NCBI RefSeq assembly: GCF_000515415.1
Contig: NZ_KI911783.1
Location: forward strand, 4,826,392-4,890,391
Reading direction: 5' to 3'
DNA from: Bradyrhizobium sp. WSM1417
GTDB taxonomy: Bacteria; Pseudomonadota; Alphaproteobacteria; Rhizobiales; Xanthobacteraceae
DNA: 64,000 bases
Shown: positions 28,101 through 35,183 of the stretch, in pieces
Numbering within the stretch: the stretch's first letter is position 1
How the letters are laid out: each line of letters opens with the position of its first letter
Position numbers and translations under genes: made by a program
Notes under the pieces: model-generated
The model's input: the letters and a program-made list of their open reading frames with translations, nothing else
The model's database searches: none
What the model was told of the DNA's origin: nothing

Positions 28101-28344
28101 GACGCTGGCCGCGCTGTTCGGCGCGCTGCCGCTGGCGATCGAGAGCGGCACCGGCGCCGAGCTGCGCTTTCCACTCGGCATCTCCATCATCGGCGGCTTG
28201 TTGCTCAGCCAATTGCTCACGCTCTACACCACGCCGGTGATCTATCTCGCCCTCGACCGCATCAACCGCCGCCTCGAGCAGGCGCTGCCGCCGGTCGAAC
28301 CCGGCGGTCCGCCGGTCGCGGGCGCGACCGAGGGGATGCAGTGA
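25195..28344 (+). CDS. RND efflux permease (MdtB-like)
   Basis: A 1049-residue proton-driven inner membrane pump of the HAE1/AcrB class. It starts MGVSEPFIRRPIATSLLGIA. It has the two large periplasmic loops and the TM4 proton-relay aspartates in GTGFVVDDAIVMIENI (Asp401-Asp402). The second half repeats the fold, with GIVKKNAIMMIDFALEAERG. With the following permease it forms an MdtBC-type pair, in which two different RND subunits build one trimer. Such pumps export bile salts, novobiocin, flavonoids or metals complexes; the substrate here is unknown. Its TGA overlaps the next ATG by one base. Confidence 0.95.
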   Translation: MGVSEPFIRRPIATSLLGIALLIGGLLGYFALPVSALPQVDFPTVQVTTQLPGASPDVIASLITAPLERQLGQIPSLSAMNSTSSFGVSQISLQFDLNRDIDGATQDVQAAINAAAGVLPKTLPYPPTYAKVNPADAPVMTLALRSDTISLRAMSDIADTLLAQRLSQVSGVGRVSVLGGLKPAVRIQADLARLAAYGIAMEDLRTAIASANVSGPKGSLDGAQQSYIIAANDQIAAADAYKPVIIAYRNGSPVTIADVAQIVDGLENDRTGGWYQGSPAVIIDIQRQPGANVIDVVSQIRAEIPKVQRAIPAGVNLTIVSDRTVTIRASVRDVQFTLILSVVLVTLVVLLFLRSLRATLIAGVALPLSLITSFGIMYFAGFSLDNLSLMALTIGTGFVVDDAIVMIENIVRHMENGDSAMEASLKGASEIGFTVISLTVSLIAVFIPLLFMSGLVGRMFREFALTLTIAVVTSAVVSLTLTPMMCSRLLKHAHEELAVPGLAAVSHFIDRTVGFYHRTLLWVLERQRATLVVTFATLIATLALYVVAPKGFLPLQDTASITAVTEAGPDVSFAEMQKRQADAADAIKADPDVTGVVSVIGAGSVNPTTNVGRLVMTLKPRGERRDDVSIVITRLKERVAAIPGMTVYFQPVQDVQISTQSSRSQYQYTLTGTDAALVSEWARKLVAEMRRDPLFRDVSSEAQEGGLRAQLTVDRTRAGQLGVSLQGITDTLNDAFAQRQISTIYGQANQYRVVLEALPMYQRDPSILSKLYLPGAASATAGAPNAQVPLSAVATLTRTTAPLAISHQAQFPSISLSFNLAPGAALGDAVEAVKTIETRIEMPNSIVGVYAGDAAEFAKALAGQPWLLLAAVITIYIVLGVLYESYIHPITILSTLPSAGVGAILALMLCGQDLSVIGLIGIILLMGIVKKNAIMMIDFALEAERGQGMSPNEAIVQACLLRFRPIMMTTLAALFGALPLAIESGTGAELRFPLGISIIGGLLLSQLLTLYTTPVIYLALDRINRRLEQALPPVEPGGPPVAGATEGMQ

Positions 28345-31300
28345 TGGCATCGATCTCGGAGCCCTTTATCCGCCGCCCGGTCGCGACGACGCTACTGTCG
28401 ATCGGGTTGTTCCTGCTCGGTGTCGTGGCCTACGAGTTCCTCCCCGTCGCCTCGGTTCCGAACATCGATTTCCCCGCAATCTTCGTCTCGGCCAGCCGTC
28501 CCGGTGCCGACCCGTCCGTGATGGCCGCGACGGTTGCCTCGCCATTGGAGCGTCGGCTCGGCGAGATTGCGGGCATCAACCAGATCACCTCGACCTCGTC
28601 GCTCGGCACGACCAACATCCAGCTCCAGTTCGACATCGGCCGCAACATCGACAAGGCCGCGCGCGACGTGCAGGCGGCGATCAACGCCTCGCTGGTCGAT
28701 CTGCCCAGCGATTTGCCGACGCTGCCGCGCTTCCGTAAGGCCAACACCGCCGGCGCTCCTGTGTTCGTTCTGGCGCTGACCTCGAAGACGCTGTCGGCCA
28801 GTGCGATCTATGACGTCGCCGATACGGTGCTCGCGCAGCGCATCTCGCAGGTGCCGGGGGTGGGCAATGTGACGATCTCGGGCGCCGACCAGCCGGCCGT
28901 GAGGATTCAGCTGAACCCCGTCGCGCTGTCGAACGCCGGCATCGCCACGGATGACGTGCGAACCGCGATCATCAATGCCAACCCGCTCGGTCCGGTCGGC
29001 ATCTTCAACGGCGAGCGGCAGAGCGAGACGCTGTCGCTCAACAGGCAGATGCGCACAGCGAAGGAATTCCGCGATATCGTCATCAAGAGCGCGAAGGGCA
29101 ATTTCGTCCGGCTCTCCGATGTTGGCGACATCCAGGACTCCGTCCGTAACGCCCGTTCCATCGCCTGGTTCAACAAGCAGCCGGCGGTGCTGATCCAGAT
29201 CACCAAGCAGGGCGATGCCAACGTCATCGACACCGTCGACCGGGTAAAGGCGCTGATCCCCGCGTTGAAGCAATGGATTCCGGCCGGTGTCGATATCTCC
29301 ACCTTGGTGGACCGCACCAGCACGATCCGCGCCAGCGTGCTCGACATGCAGTGGACCTTGCTCGCGACCGCCATCCTCGTGATGGTGGTGGTGTTCGTAT
29401 TCCTGCGGCGGATCACGCCGACGATCGCGGCCGGAATCTCGGTGCCGCTGGCGCTGGCCGGGACCTGCGCCGGCATGTGGGTCGCGGGCTTCTCGATCGA
29501 CAATCTGTCGCTGATGGCGCTGGCGATCTCCGTCGGCTTCGTGGTCGACGACGCCATCGTCATGATCGAGAACATGTACCGCAATCTCGAGCACGGCATG
29601 CGGCCGCTCCAGGCGGCATTGGACGGCGCCCGGCAGATCGGCTTCACCGTCGTATCGATCAGCCTGTCGCTGATCGCGGCCTTCACGCCGCTGATCTTCA
29701 TGGACGGCATCGTGGGCCGGTTGCTGCGCGAGTTCTCGCTGACGCTGACCTTCGCGATCCTGGTCTCGACCCTGGTGTCGCTCACGGTGACGCCGATGAT
29801 CTGCGCCCATTACATCCGGCAGACCACGTCCGGCACGGCGACCCTGTTCGACCGGATCATCGAAGGCTCGCTGTCGCGGATCGTCGCTTTCTACACCCGC
29901 ACCTTGCGTACCGTGCTGGAATATCCGCTGCTGACGCTGCTGGTCTTCTTCGCCACCATTGCGTTGACGGTGACGCTCTACATTAAGATCCCCAAGGGAT
30001 ATTTCCCAACCGACGATTCCGGCTTCGTCATCGGGGCGACGCGTGCCTCGGCCGACATCTCATTCCAGTCCATGCTGAGCCTGCAGCAGCGGCTCGCCGA
30101 CATCGTGATGCAGGATCCGGCCGTGGCCGGCATCGGCTCCACCGTCGGCAGCGGCGGCGGTCCGGGCGGCGCGACCTCCAATCGCGGCACCATGTTCATC
30201 AGCCTGAAGCCGCCGGAGGAGCGCGATCACGTCTCGACCCAGGTGGTGATCGACCGTCTCAGGCGGGCGTTATACCCGGTGCCCGGCATCCGCCTGTTCA
30301 TGTTCGCCGCCCAGGACGTGCGCGCCGGCGGACGGCAGAGCGATTCCGACTACCAGTACACGCTGACCAGCACCGATCTCAGTTTGCTCCAAAAGTGGGC
30401 GCCGATCGTGGCCAAGCGCATGGAGAGCGTCGAGGGCATCACCGACATCTCCAGCGACCGCGATCCCGGCGGGCTTCAACTGACCTTGTCGATCGACCGC
30501 CAGAAGGCCTCGGCGCTCGGCGTCCGCGTCCAGGATATCGACAACGCGCTCAACAACGCCTTCTCGCAGCGGCAGATCGGGATCATCTACACCCAACGCA
30601 ACCAGTACATGACCGTGCTGGAGATCGACCCGAAATTCCAGGTCGATCCCTCCAACCTCGAACGGATCTATGTCGCCGGCGCGGGCGACGCGCAGGTGCC
30701 GCTGTCGGCCGTGGTGCATGCGACGCGCGGGCTCGCCGCGCTCGCGGTCTATCATTCGCAATCGTTCCCATCGACCACCGTGTCATTCAATCTGTTGCCG
30801 GACGTGCAGATCCAGGCTGCAACGCAGAACATCCAGCGCGCGGTCGAGGAATTGCACATGCCGGAAGGCATCCGCGGCAGTTTTGACGGCAATGCCGGCG
30901 ATTTCGCCAAGACCAGCGGCCGCCAGCCGCTCCTGATCCTCGGCGCGCTGGTGGCGATGTATATCGTGCTCGGCGTGCTCTATGAGAGCCTCGCCCATCC
31001 GCTCACGATCATCTCGACGCTGCCCTCGGCGGGCCTCGGCGCGCTGCTGGCCTTGCAGCTCACCAATACGCCGCTGACGGTGATCGCCTTCGTCGGCATC
31101 ATCCTGTTGATCGGCATCGTCAAGAAGAACGGCATCATGATGGTGGATTTCGCGCTCGATGCCGAACGCCAGCGTGGCCTGTCGTCGGCGGAAGCGATCT
31201 TCGAGGCCTGCCAGGCGCGCTTCCGGCCGATCCTGATGACGACGATGGCGGCATTGTTCGCCGGCATTCCGCTGGTGGTCGCGACCGGGCCCGGCACGGA

Positions 31301-31448
31301 ACTGCGCCGCCCGCTCGGCATCACCATCATCGGTGGGCTGTTCGTCTCGCAAATCCTGACGCTCTACACCACGCCCGTGATCTACCTGCTGATCGACCGT
31401 CTGCGCCGCCGCCGCGAGCCGCGCCCGCTGGCCGCGCCGGCGGAATAG
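28344..31448 (+). CDS. RND efflux permease (MdtC-like)
   Basis: A 1034-residue RND pump protein beginning MASISEPFIRRPVATTLLSI. The TM4 aspartates are in SVGFVVDDAIVMIENMYRN, and GIVKKNGIMMVDFALDAERQ is in the second half. It is a clear paralogue of the upstream permease, as in mdtB-mdtC, so a hetero-trimeric pump is likely. The ATG at 28344 shares its A with the preceding TGA, which implies translational coupling and a fixed ratio. The long frame that reads in from 27234 is shadow of the upstream gene. Confidence 0.95.
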   Translation: MASISEPFIRRPVATTLLSIGLFLLGVVAYEFLPVASVPNIDFPAIFVSASRPGADPSVMAATVASPLERRLGEIAGINQITSTSSLGTTNIQLQFDIGRNIDKAARDVQAAINASLVDLPSDLPTLPRFRKANTAGAPVFVLALTSKTLSASAIYDVADTVLAQRISQVPGVGNVTISGADQPAVRIQLNPVALSNAGIATDDVRTAIINANPLGPVGIFNGERQSETLSLNRQMRTAKEFRDIVIKSAKGNFVRLSDVGDIQDSVRNARSIAWFNKQPAVLIQITKQGDANVIDTVDRVKALIPALKQWIPAGVDISTLVDRTSTIRASVLDMQWTLLATAILVMVVVFVFLRRITPTIAAGISVPLALAGTCAGMWVAGFSIDNLSLMALAISVGFVVDDAIVMIENMYRNLEHGMRPLQAALDGARQIGFTVVSISLSLIAAFTPLIFMDGIVGRLLREFSLTLTFAILVSTLVSLTVTPMICAHYIRQTTSGTATLFDRIIEGSLSRIVAFYTRTLRTVLEYPLLTLLVFFATIALTVTLYIKIPKGYFPTDDSGFVIGATRASADISFQSMLSLQQRLADIVMQDPAVAGIGSTVGSGGGPGGATSNRGTMFISLKPPEERDHVSTQVVIDRLRRALYPVPGIRLFMFAAQDVRAGGRQSDSDYQYTLTSTDLSLLQKWAPIVAKRMESVEGITDISSDRDPGGLQLTLSIDRQKASALGVRVQDIDNALNNAFSQRQIGIIYTQRNQYMTVLEIDPKFQVDPSNLERIYVAGAGDAQVPLSAVVHATRGLAALAVYHSQSFPSTTVSFNLLPDVQIQAATQNIQRAVEELHMPEGIRGSFDGNAGDFAKTSGRQPLLILGALVAMYIVLGVLYESLAHPLTIISTLPSAGLGALLALQLTNTPLTVIAFVGIILLIGIVKKNGIMMVDFALDAERQRGLSSAEAIFEACQARFRPILMTTMAALFAGIPLVVATGPGTELRRPLGITIIGGLFVSQILTLYTTPVIYLLIDRLRRRREPRPLAAPAE

Positions 31449-31489
31449 GCGGGTTGTTGAACCGCCTTGCAAAGCGTATAGCGGCGACC

Positions 31490-32224
31490 ATGTCGAACCC
31501 CACCGCCGCCGCGCCGGCCGATCCGATCCCCGAATGCCCGCACTGCCAGAAGCCGATGCCGCTGTGCATCTGCGACAGCGTCACGCCGCTCAAGAACCGC
31601 CTTAGACTCCTGATCCTTCAACATCCGCAGGAGCAGGACAGGGCGCTCGGCACTGCCCGGCTGCTTGCGAAGCATTTCGCCGGTGCCACCTTGCGGGTCG
31701 GCTTGTCCTGGCCGAGCCTATCCAAGGCGCTGGGGCAACCGATCGAGAACGCCTCGCACTGGGCCGTGCTCTATCTCGGCTCGGCGCACGCCGCCGATCT
31801 CGAGGCTGAGGGCGAAATCCTGGCACTCAACCGCAAGGGCGAGATCGCGGACAACCAGCGCGCGCGCCTTGGCAAGCTCGAAGGTGTGGTGCTGCTCGAC
31901 GGCACCTGGAGCCAGGCCAAGGCGCTGTGGTGGCGTAACCCGTGGATGCTGAAATGCCAGCGCGTCATCCTCAACCCGGCCGCCCCATCGCGCTACGGGC
32001 GCCTGCGCAAGGAGCCTCGGAAGGACGGACTATCGACCATCGAAGCCGCAGCGACCATCCTCTCCGCTCTGGAGAAACGCCCGGACATCGCCGAGACGCT
32101 GAATGCCTGTTTCGAACGGATGTTAACCCGCTATCGCGAGGTTCAGACCGAGATGCCCGAATTGGCGCCAAAGCCGCCGGTGAAGGACCGCCGGCGCGGT
32201 GTTCGGCGGGGCAAGCGAGCCTGA
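31490..32224 (+). CDS. DTW-domain protein (tRNA-uridine aminocarboxypropyltransferase, TapT-like)
   Basis: A 244-residue protein. Near the N-terminus CPHCQKPMPLCICD provides four cysteines, probably a zinc site. The DxTW family motif is in VLLDGTWSQAKALWWRNPWM. E. coli TapT (YfiP) of this family transfers the aminocarboxypropyl group of SAM to U47 of tRNA (acp3U); the same role is inferred. The ATG at 31490 is preferred over the in-frame codon at 31454 because family sequence starts after it. It lies 42 bases after the efflux operon and could be read through from it. Confidence 0.85.
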   Translation: MSNPTAAAPADPIPECPHCQKPMPLCICDSVTPLKNRLRLLILQHPQEQDRALGTARLLAKHFAGATLRVGLSWPSLSKALGQPIENASHWAVLYLGSAHAADLEAEGEILALNRKGEIADNQRARLGKLEGVVLLDGTWSQAKALWWRNPWMLKCQRVILNPAAPSRYGRLRKEPRKDGLSTIEAAATILSALEKRPDIAETLNACFERMLTRYREVQTEMPELAPKPPVKDRRRGVRRGKRA

Positions 32225-32421
32225 CTCCAGTCGGATCATCCGTACGGCCGATTGTCCCGCGAGAGGCGGGCGGATAGAGACCATCGGCCAACAGGCCGCG
32301 ATCTGCTATCCTGTCGCACCATCGGAACGCCGGAAGCGGAAAGGGCCGTCGCATTCAGCTTGCAGCCAAGGAGATCCTTGCCCAGGCGGCGCGGTTCGAT
32401 CGTTGGGGCACGCTTGCCCTG

Positions 32422-33138
32422 ATGGACATTTCGCTGCGCTACCGGCGCACAGTGATCGGCCCGCTCTGGATCACGCTGACGCTCGCTGCGACCATTGCCA
32501 GCGTCGGCACGGTCTATGCGGCACTGTTCAGGCAGGACATCGCGAGCTTTCTGCCGACCTTCGCCGTCGGCCTGATCGTCTGGACGCTGATCGCGACCAC
32601 GCTCCAGGAAGGTTCCAACATCTTCGTGGCTTCAGGCCATTTGATCAAGGCGGTGCCGGCGCCGCTGATCGTGCATGTGCTCCAGATGATCGCGCGCAAC
32701 GTCCTCATCTTTGCGCATCATCTGGTGATCGTCGTCCTGCTCTATCTCGTGATGCCATGGCCGCTGCATGCGAGCATGCTGCTCGCGGTGCCGGGCATTG
32801 CGATCCTGCTCGTCGTGCTGCTCGGCGGCTCGGTTGCGCTCGGCATGCTCTGCGCGCGGTTTCGTGACATCGGCTCGGCGATCGTCAGCGGCCTGCAATT
32901 CGTATTCTTCCTGACGCCGATCATCTGGACCGAGGACACCATGCGCGGCACCGCATTTTATTGGCTGATCCGCGCCAATCCGTTTGCAACGCTGCTCGAT
33001 CTGGTGCGCAGGCCGCTGTTGTCGCAGCCGACCGATGCGGAGCAGTGGCTGCTCGGGATCATCTATGCGGCCCTCGTGGCCGTCATCAGCCTTGGCTGCT
33101 ACGCAAGATACCGCCGTCGCGTGGCGTATTGGCTGTGA
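32422..33138 (+). CDS. ABC-2 type polysaccharide export permease (start uncertain, probably further upstream)
   Basis: A membrane protein of about 238 residues from the first ATG, with six hydrophobic segments. It carries the family motif SLRYRRTVIGPLWITLTLA and ends with a short basic tail. It works with the ATPase encoded 10 bases later to move lipid-linked polysaccharide or O-antigen across the inner membrane (KpsM/Wzm type). In this family the YRRTVLGPLW motif is normally preceded by 20-40 residues. The frame is open back to 32278 and reads IQLAAKEILAQAARFDRWGT just before the ATG, which looks like real protein. That stretch has no ATG, GTG or TTG, so a rare start (for example ATT at 32353 or CTG at 32311) or a sequencing change is possible. 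Confidence 0.82.
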   Translation: MDISLRYRRTVIGPLWITLTLAATIASVGTVYAALFRQDIASFLPTFAVGLIVWTLIATTLQEGSNIFVASGHLIKAVPAPLIVHVLQMIARNVLIFAHHLVIVVLLYLVMPWPLHASMLLAVPGIAILLVVLLGGSVALGMLCARFRDIGSAIVSGLQFVFFLTPIIWTEDTMRGTAFYWLIRANPFATLLDLVRRPLLSQPTDAEQWLLGIIYAALVAVISLGCYARYRRRVAYWL

Positions 33139-33148
33139 GGCGCGAGCT

Positions 33149-33901
33149 ATGACCCCCGCAGCTCATATCGCGCTTCGCAACGTCTCGGTGAGGTTTCCGG
33201 TGCTGTCGTTCCGAGACCGCTCGCTGCGCAGCCGGTTCGTTAGCGCGGTGACGCTGCGGCGGACCACAGCGACCCCGCACATCGTCTCCGCGTTGAATGA
33301 CGTCAGCCTCGACATCCGTGCCGGCGACCGCGTCGCTATCATCGGCGCCAATGGCGCCGGCAAGACCACGCTGCTGCGGGTCCTCGCCGGCATCTACCAT
33401 CCGACGTCGGGCAGCGTGGACGTGCTGGGCCGCTGCCTGCCGCTGTTCGATCTCTCGGCCGGATTCGACGAGGAAGCGACCGGCTATGAGAACATCATGC
33501 GGCGGGGCCTCGTGATCGGCGCGCGGCGCTCCGAGATCGACGCCAAGCGCGCGGAGATCGCCGCATTCACCGAGCTCGGCGACCGGCTCGACCTGCCGCT
33601 GCGCACCTATTCCAGCGGCATGATGCTGCGCCTGATCTTTGCGGTCGCAACCGCCGTCGAGGGCGAGATCGTGCTGCTCGACGAATGGATCGGCGTCGGC
33701 GACCAGCAGTTCCGCAAGAAGGCGCGGCAGCGGCTCGACGAGATCGTCGTGCGCGCCGGCATTCTGGTGCTCGCCTCGCACGACATCGAGCTGATCAAGA
33801 GCACCTGCAACCGCGCGATTCTGCTGGGGGAGGGGCGGATCGTGGCAGCCGGCGCAACCGACGAGATTCTCGGCCAATATCTCGGCGGCAGGAAGGCGTA
33901 G
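33149..33901 (+). CDS. Polysaccharide export ABC transporter ATP-binding protein
   Basis: A 250-residue ATPase of the KpsT/Wzt class. Walker A is IGANGAGKTTLLRVLAG. The signature is the degenerate TYSSGMMLRLIFAVAT, typical of this class. Walker B is EIVLLDEWIGVGDQQF and the H-loop is in VLASHDIELIK. It lacks the extra C-terminal carbohydrate-binding domain of some Wzt proteins, so it probably does not sense a terminal sugar. The ATG at 33149 follows the permease stop by 10 bases; the frame upstream is shadow. Glycosyltransferases for the exported glycan are not in the immediate neighbourhood. Confidence 0.9.
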   Translation: MTPAAHIALRNVSVRFPVLSFRDRSLRSRFVSAVTLRRTTATPHIVSALNDVSLDIRAGDRVAIIGANGAGKTTLLRVLAGIYHPTSGSVDVLGRCLPLFDLSAGFDEEATGYENIMRRGLVIGARRSEIDAKRAEIAAFTELGDRLDLPLRTYSSGMMLRLIFAVATAVEGEIVLLDEWIGVGDQQFRKKARQRLDEIVVRAGILVLASHDIELIKSTCNRAILLGEGRIVAAGATDEILGQYLGGRKA

Positions 33902-33958
33902 CTGCCCGGTCGGGGTTGCCTAAACCCGTGATCCCCTATATTGCTCCGCCCTCGTTGG

Positions 33959-34032
33959 GGCCACGTGGCGGAGTGGTTACGCGCCGGTCTGCAAAACCGT
34001 TTACTCGGGTTCGAGTCCCGACGTGGCCTCCA
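33959..34032 (+). tRNA. tRNA-Cys (GCA)
   Basis: A full cloverleaf: acceptor GGCCACG pairs with CGTGGCC, the anticodon loop is CTGCAAA (anticodon GCA), and the T loop TTCGAGT is present. U73 is followed by encoded CCA; U73 is the identity base expected for tRNA-Cys. Confidence 0.97.
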
Positions 34033-34170
34033 TCACAACCTCCTGATATCTCAGCAATATTTGATTGCACCGCGGCTGCTATCGGCCCGCGCGGGCGATG
34101 CATGCTGACCGCGCACACCGGGTTTGCCCGGGGCCCGGCGGAAACCCGCCATTCAGCCCGCTGGCATAGT

Positions 34171-34186
34171 CTTCGCATCTGCGAAG
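34171..34186. promoter_or_regulatory. Short palindrome CTTCGCA-TC-TGCGAAG
   Basis: A perfect 7-bp inverted repeat with a 2-base centre, 35 bases upstream of the small gene at 34221. It could be a repressor site or a small hairpin. No promoter hexamers were recognised around it. Confidence 0.3.
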
Positions 34187-34220
34187 TGATGCATCCCAAC
34201 GATCGAGCGCTGGAGAGCAC

Positions 34221-34367
34221 GTGAGCGAAATCGTCCGATTTGTCCCGAAATCCGAGCTGGAGCGGGCTCGCCTCATTCGCGAGGCCCGCGCGATCTATGA
34301 CAGCATCTTTCCGGCGGCCGCACCCGACCAGGCGCCGCAGGACGGCGGAGAGCGCGTCAAGACCTGA
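34221..34367 (+). CDS. Small conserved-looking protein, 48 residues
   Basis: It starts with GTG after GGAGAG (34212-34217), a good ribosome site, and ends TGA at 34367. The protein starts MSEIVRFVPKSELERARLIR and continues EARAIYDSIFPAA. It is a charged amphipathic helix with a Pro/Ala/Asp tail and no membrane segment. I believe similar short proteins are widespread in Bradyrhizobium but do not know a function. It stands alone between tRNA-Cys and a minus-strand small gene. Confidence 0.6.
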   Translation: MSEIVRFVPKSELERARLIREARAIYDSIFPAAAPDQAPQDGGERVKT

Positions 34368-34453
34368 TCGCGGGCACGCCGAATCTCGCGGCCTAGGGCC
34401 CATAGCAAAACGCCCGCAGAGCGCGGGCGCATCGGCCCACGGTGAAATTGGCC

Positions 34454-34666
34454 TTAGCAGGCCGCGTACCAGCCGTCCGGAAACGGCAGCAGGGGCCAGG
34501 CGCCCTCGTTGTCATTGGCGGCCTTCGGCTTCGCGGAGGCGTTGGGCTTCGCGTAATAGGTCCACGAGCGCGGCACGAAATCCTCCCCCGGCACGAACGC
34601 CAGATCGTCATGGACCATGGCGTCCTGGACGGCATCCAGCAGCAAGTTGAATTCGGCTTCGCTCAT
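34454..34666 (-). CDS. Small hypothetical protein, 70 residues
   Basis: It starts MSEAEFNLLLDAVQDAMVHD with a strong GGAGGG ribosome site seven bases upstream of the ATG. The N-terminal half is an acidic helix. The C-terminal half has AKPNASAKPKAANDNEGAWP and ends PFPDGWYAAC. No membrane segment or known domain was recognised. The ATG at 34666 is chosen for its ribosome site; the frame continues open to 34921 but that part overlaps the hairpin region. The long hairpin 34715-34761 lies 49 bases upstream and could be in its 5' leader. Confidence 0.6.
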   Translation of the reverse strand: MSEAEFNLLLDAVQDAMVHDDLAFVPGEDFVPRSWTYYAKPNASAKPKAANDNEGAWPLLPFPDGWYAAC

Positions 34667-34714
34667 CACACCCTCCGGACCGCGGATGGCGCAATGTCGC
34701 AAAGCCGGCTTGTT

Positions 34715-34770
34715 ACCCGATTGAGCCGATCGTTCGCATTTTAACGATCGGCCAATCGGGTCCCGATTGG
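34715..34770. promoter_or_regulatory. Long hairpin with a competing alternative arm
   Basis: ACCCGATTG-a-GCCGATCGTT pairs with AACGATCGGC-CAATCGGGT: 19 base pairs with one bulged A and the 8-base loop CGCATTTT (34715-34761). The 3' arm can instead pair with the next bases, forming CCAATCGGGTCCCGATTGG (34752-34770). The two folds are mutually exclusive. It lies between a minus-strand small gene (start 34666) and a plus-strand gene (start 34920). Function is unknown; an attenuator, terminator or repeat element is possible. Confidence 0.55.
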
Positions 34771-34824
34771 TTAGCGATGATGAAATCCCGTTGGGAAACT
34801 TAGGTTCCTGCCGGGTGCCCCCAG

Positions 34825-34840
34825 TGTGAAGGAGGTCACA
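34825..34840. promoter_or_regulatory. CRP/FNR-type palindrome TGTGA-N6-TCACA
   Basis: TGTGAAGGAGGTCACA has both perfect CRP half sites at the standard 6-bp spacing. It lies 80 bases upstream of the Cys-rich secreted protein gene (34920). It also contains an AGGAGG, but no start codon follows at ribosome-site distance. Confidence 0.45.
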
Positions 34841-34919
34841 TCTTCGGCTGTTTTTTTCTCCTACCCCTTTGCACACCGGCCAAGACAGGCCGGCGGGCAA
34901 GGCAGACGGGAGACTGGTC

Positions 34920-35183
34920 ATGAAGGCGAGGTTCTTGCGGTTTGCGGGTGTGAAAAGCCGGGCGCGTCGCGCCTCGACGGTCGGGCTGTTCCTGACGCTG
35001 TTTGCCTCCGCCGCCCATGCGCAGCAGGGAACGCCCGAGCAGCGCCGGGCCTGTACCCCCGACGTCTACCGGCTCTGCGCCGGCGAAATCCCCAACGTTC
35101 GCGCCATCACAGCGTGCCTGCGCCGCAACAGGCCAAGCTTGAGTGAGGCTTGCCGCACCGTGTTCGATCAGGCCGGCAGCTGA
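34920..35183 (+). CDS. Small secreted cysteine-rich (GLG1-like repeat) protein
   Basis: An 87-residue protein with a signal peptide (basic MKARFLRF, hydrophobic STVGLFLTLFASAAHA, cleavage before QQGT). The mature 50 residues have four cysteines in ACTPDVYRLCAGEIPN and ITACLRRN then EACRTVF. That C-x8-C ... C ... C spacing matches the Cys-rich GLG1-type repeat found in small periplasmic proteins of this family. Function is unknown. The ATG at 34920 starts the signal peptide. The CRP-like site and hairpins upstream suggest it is regulated. Confidence 0.7.
   Translation: MKARFLRFAGVKSRARRASTVGLFLTLFASAAHAQQGTPEQRRACTPDVYRLCAGEIPNVRAITACLRRNRPSLSEACRTVFDQAGS

Noticed and set aside
27234..28343. 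N-terminal extension of the second RND permease
   Set aside because: The frame is open but antisense-free shadow of the first permease; family sequence begins at the ATG 28344.
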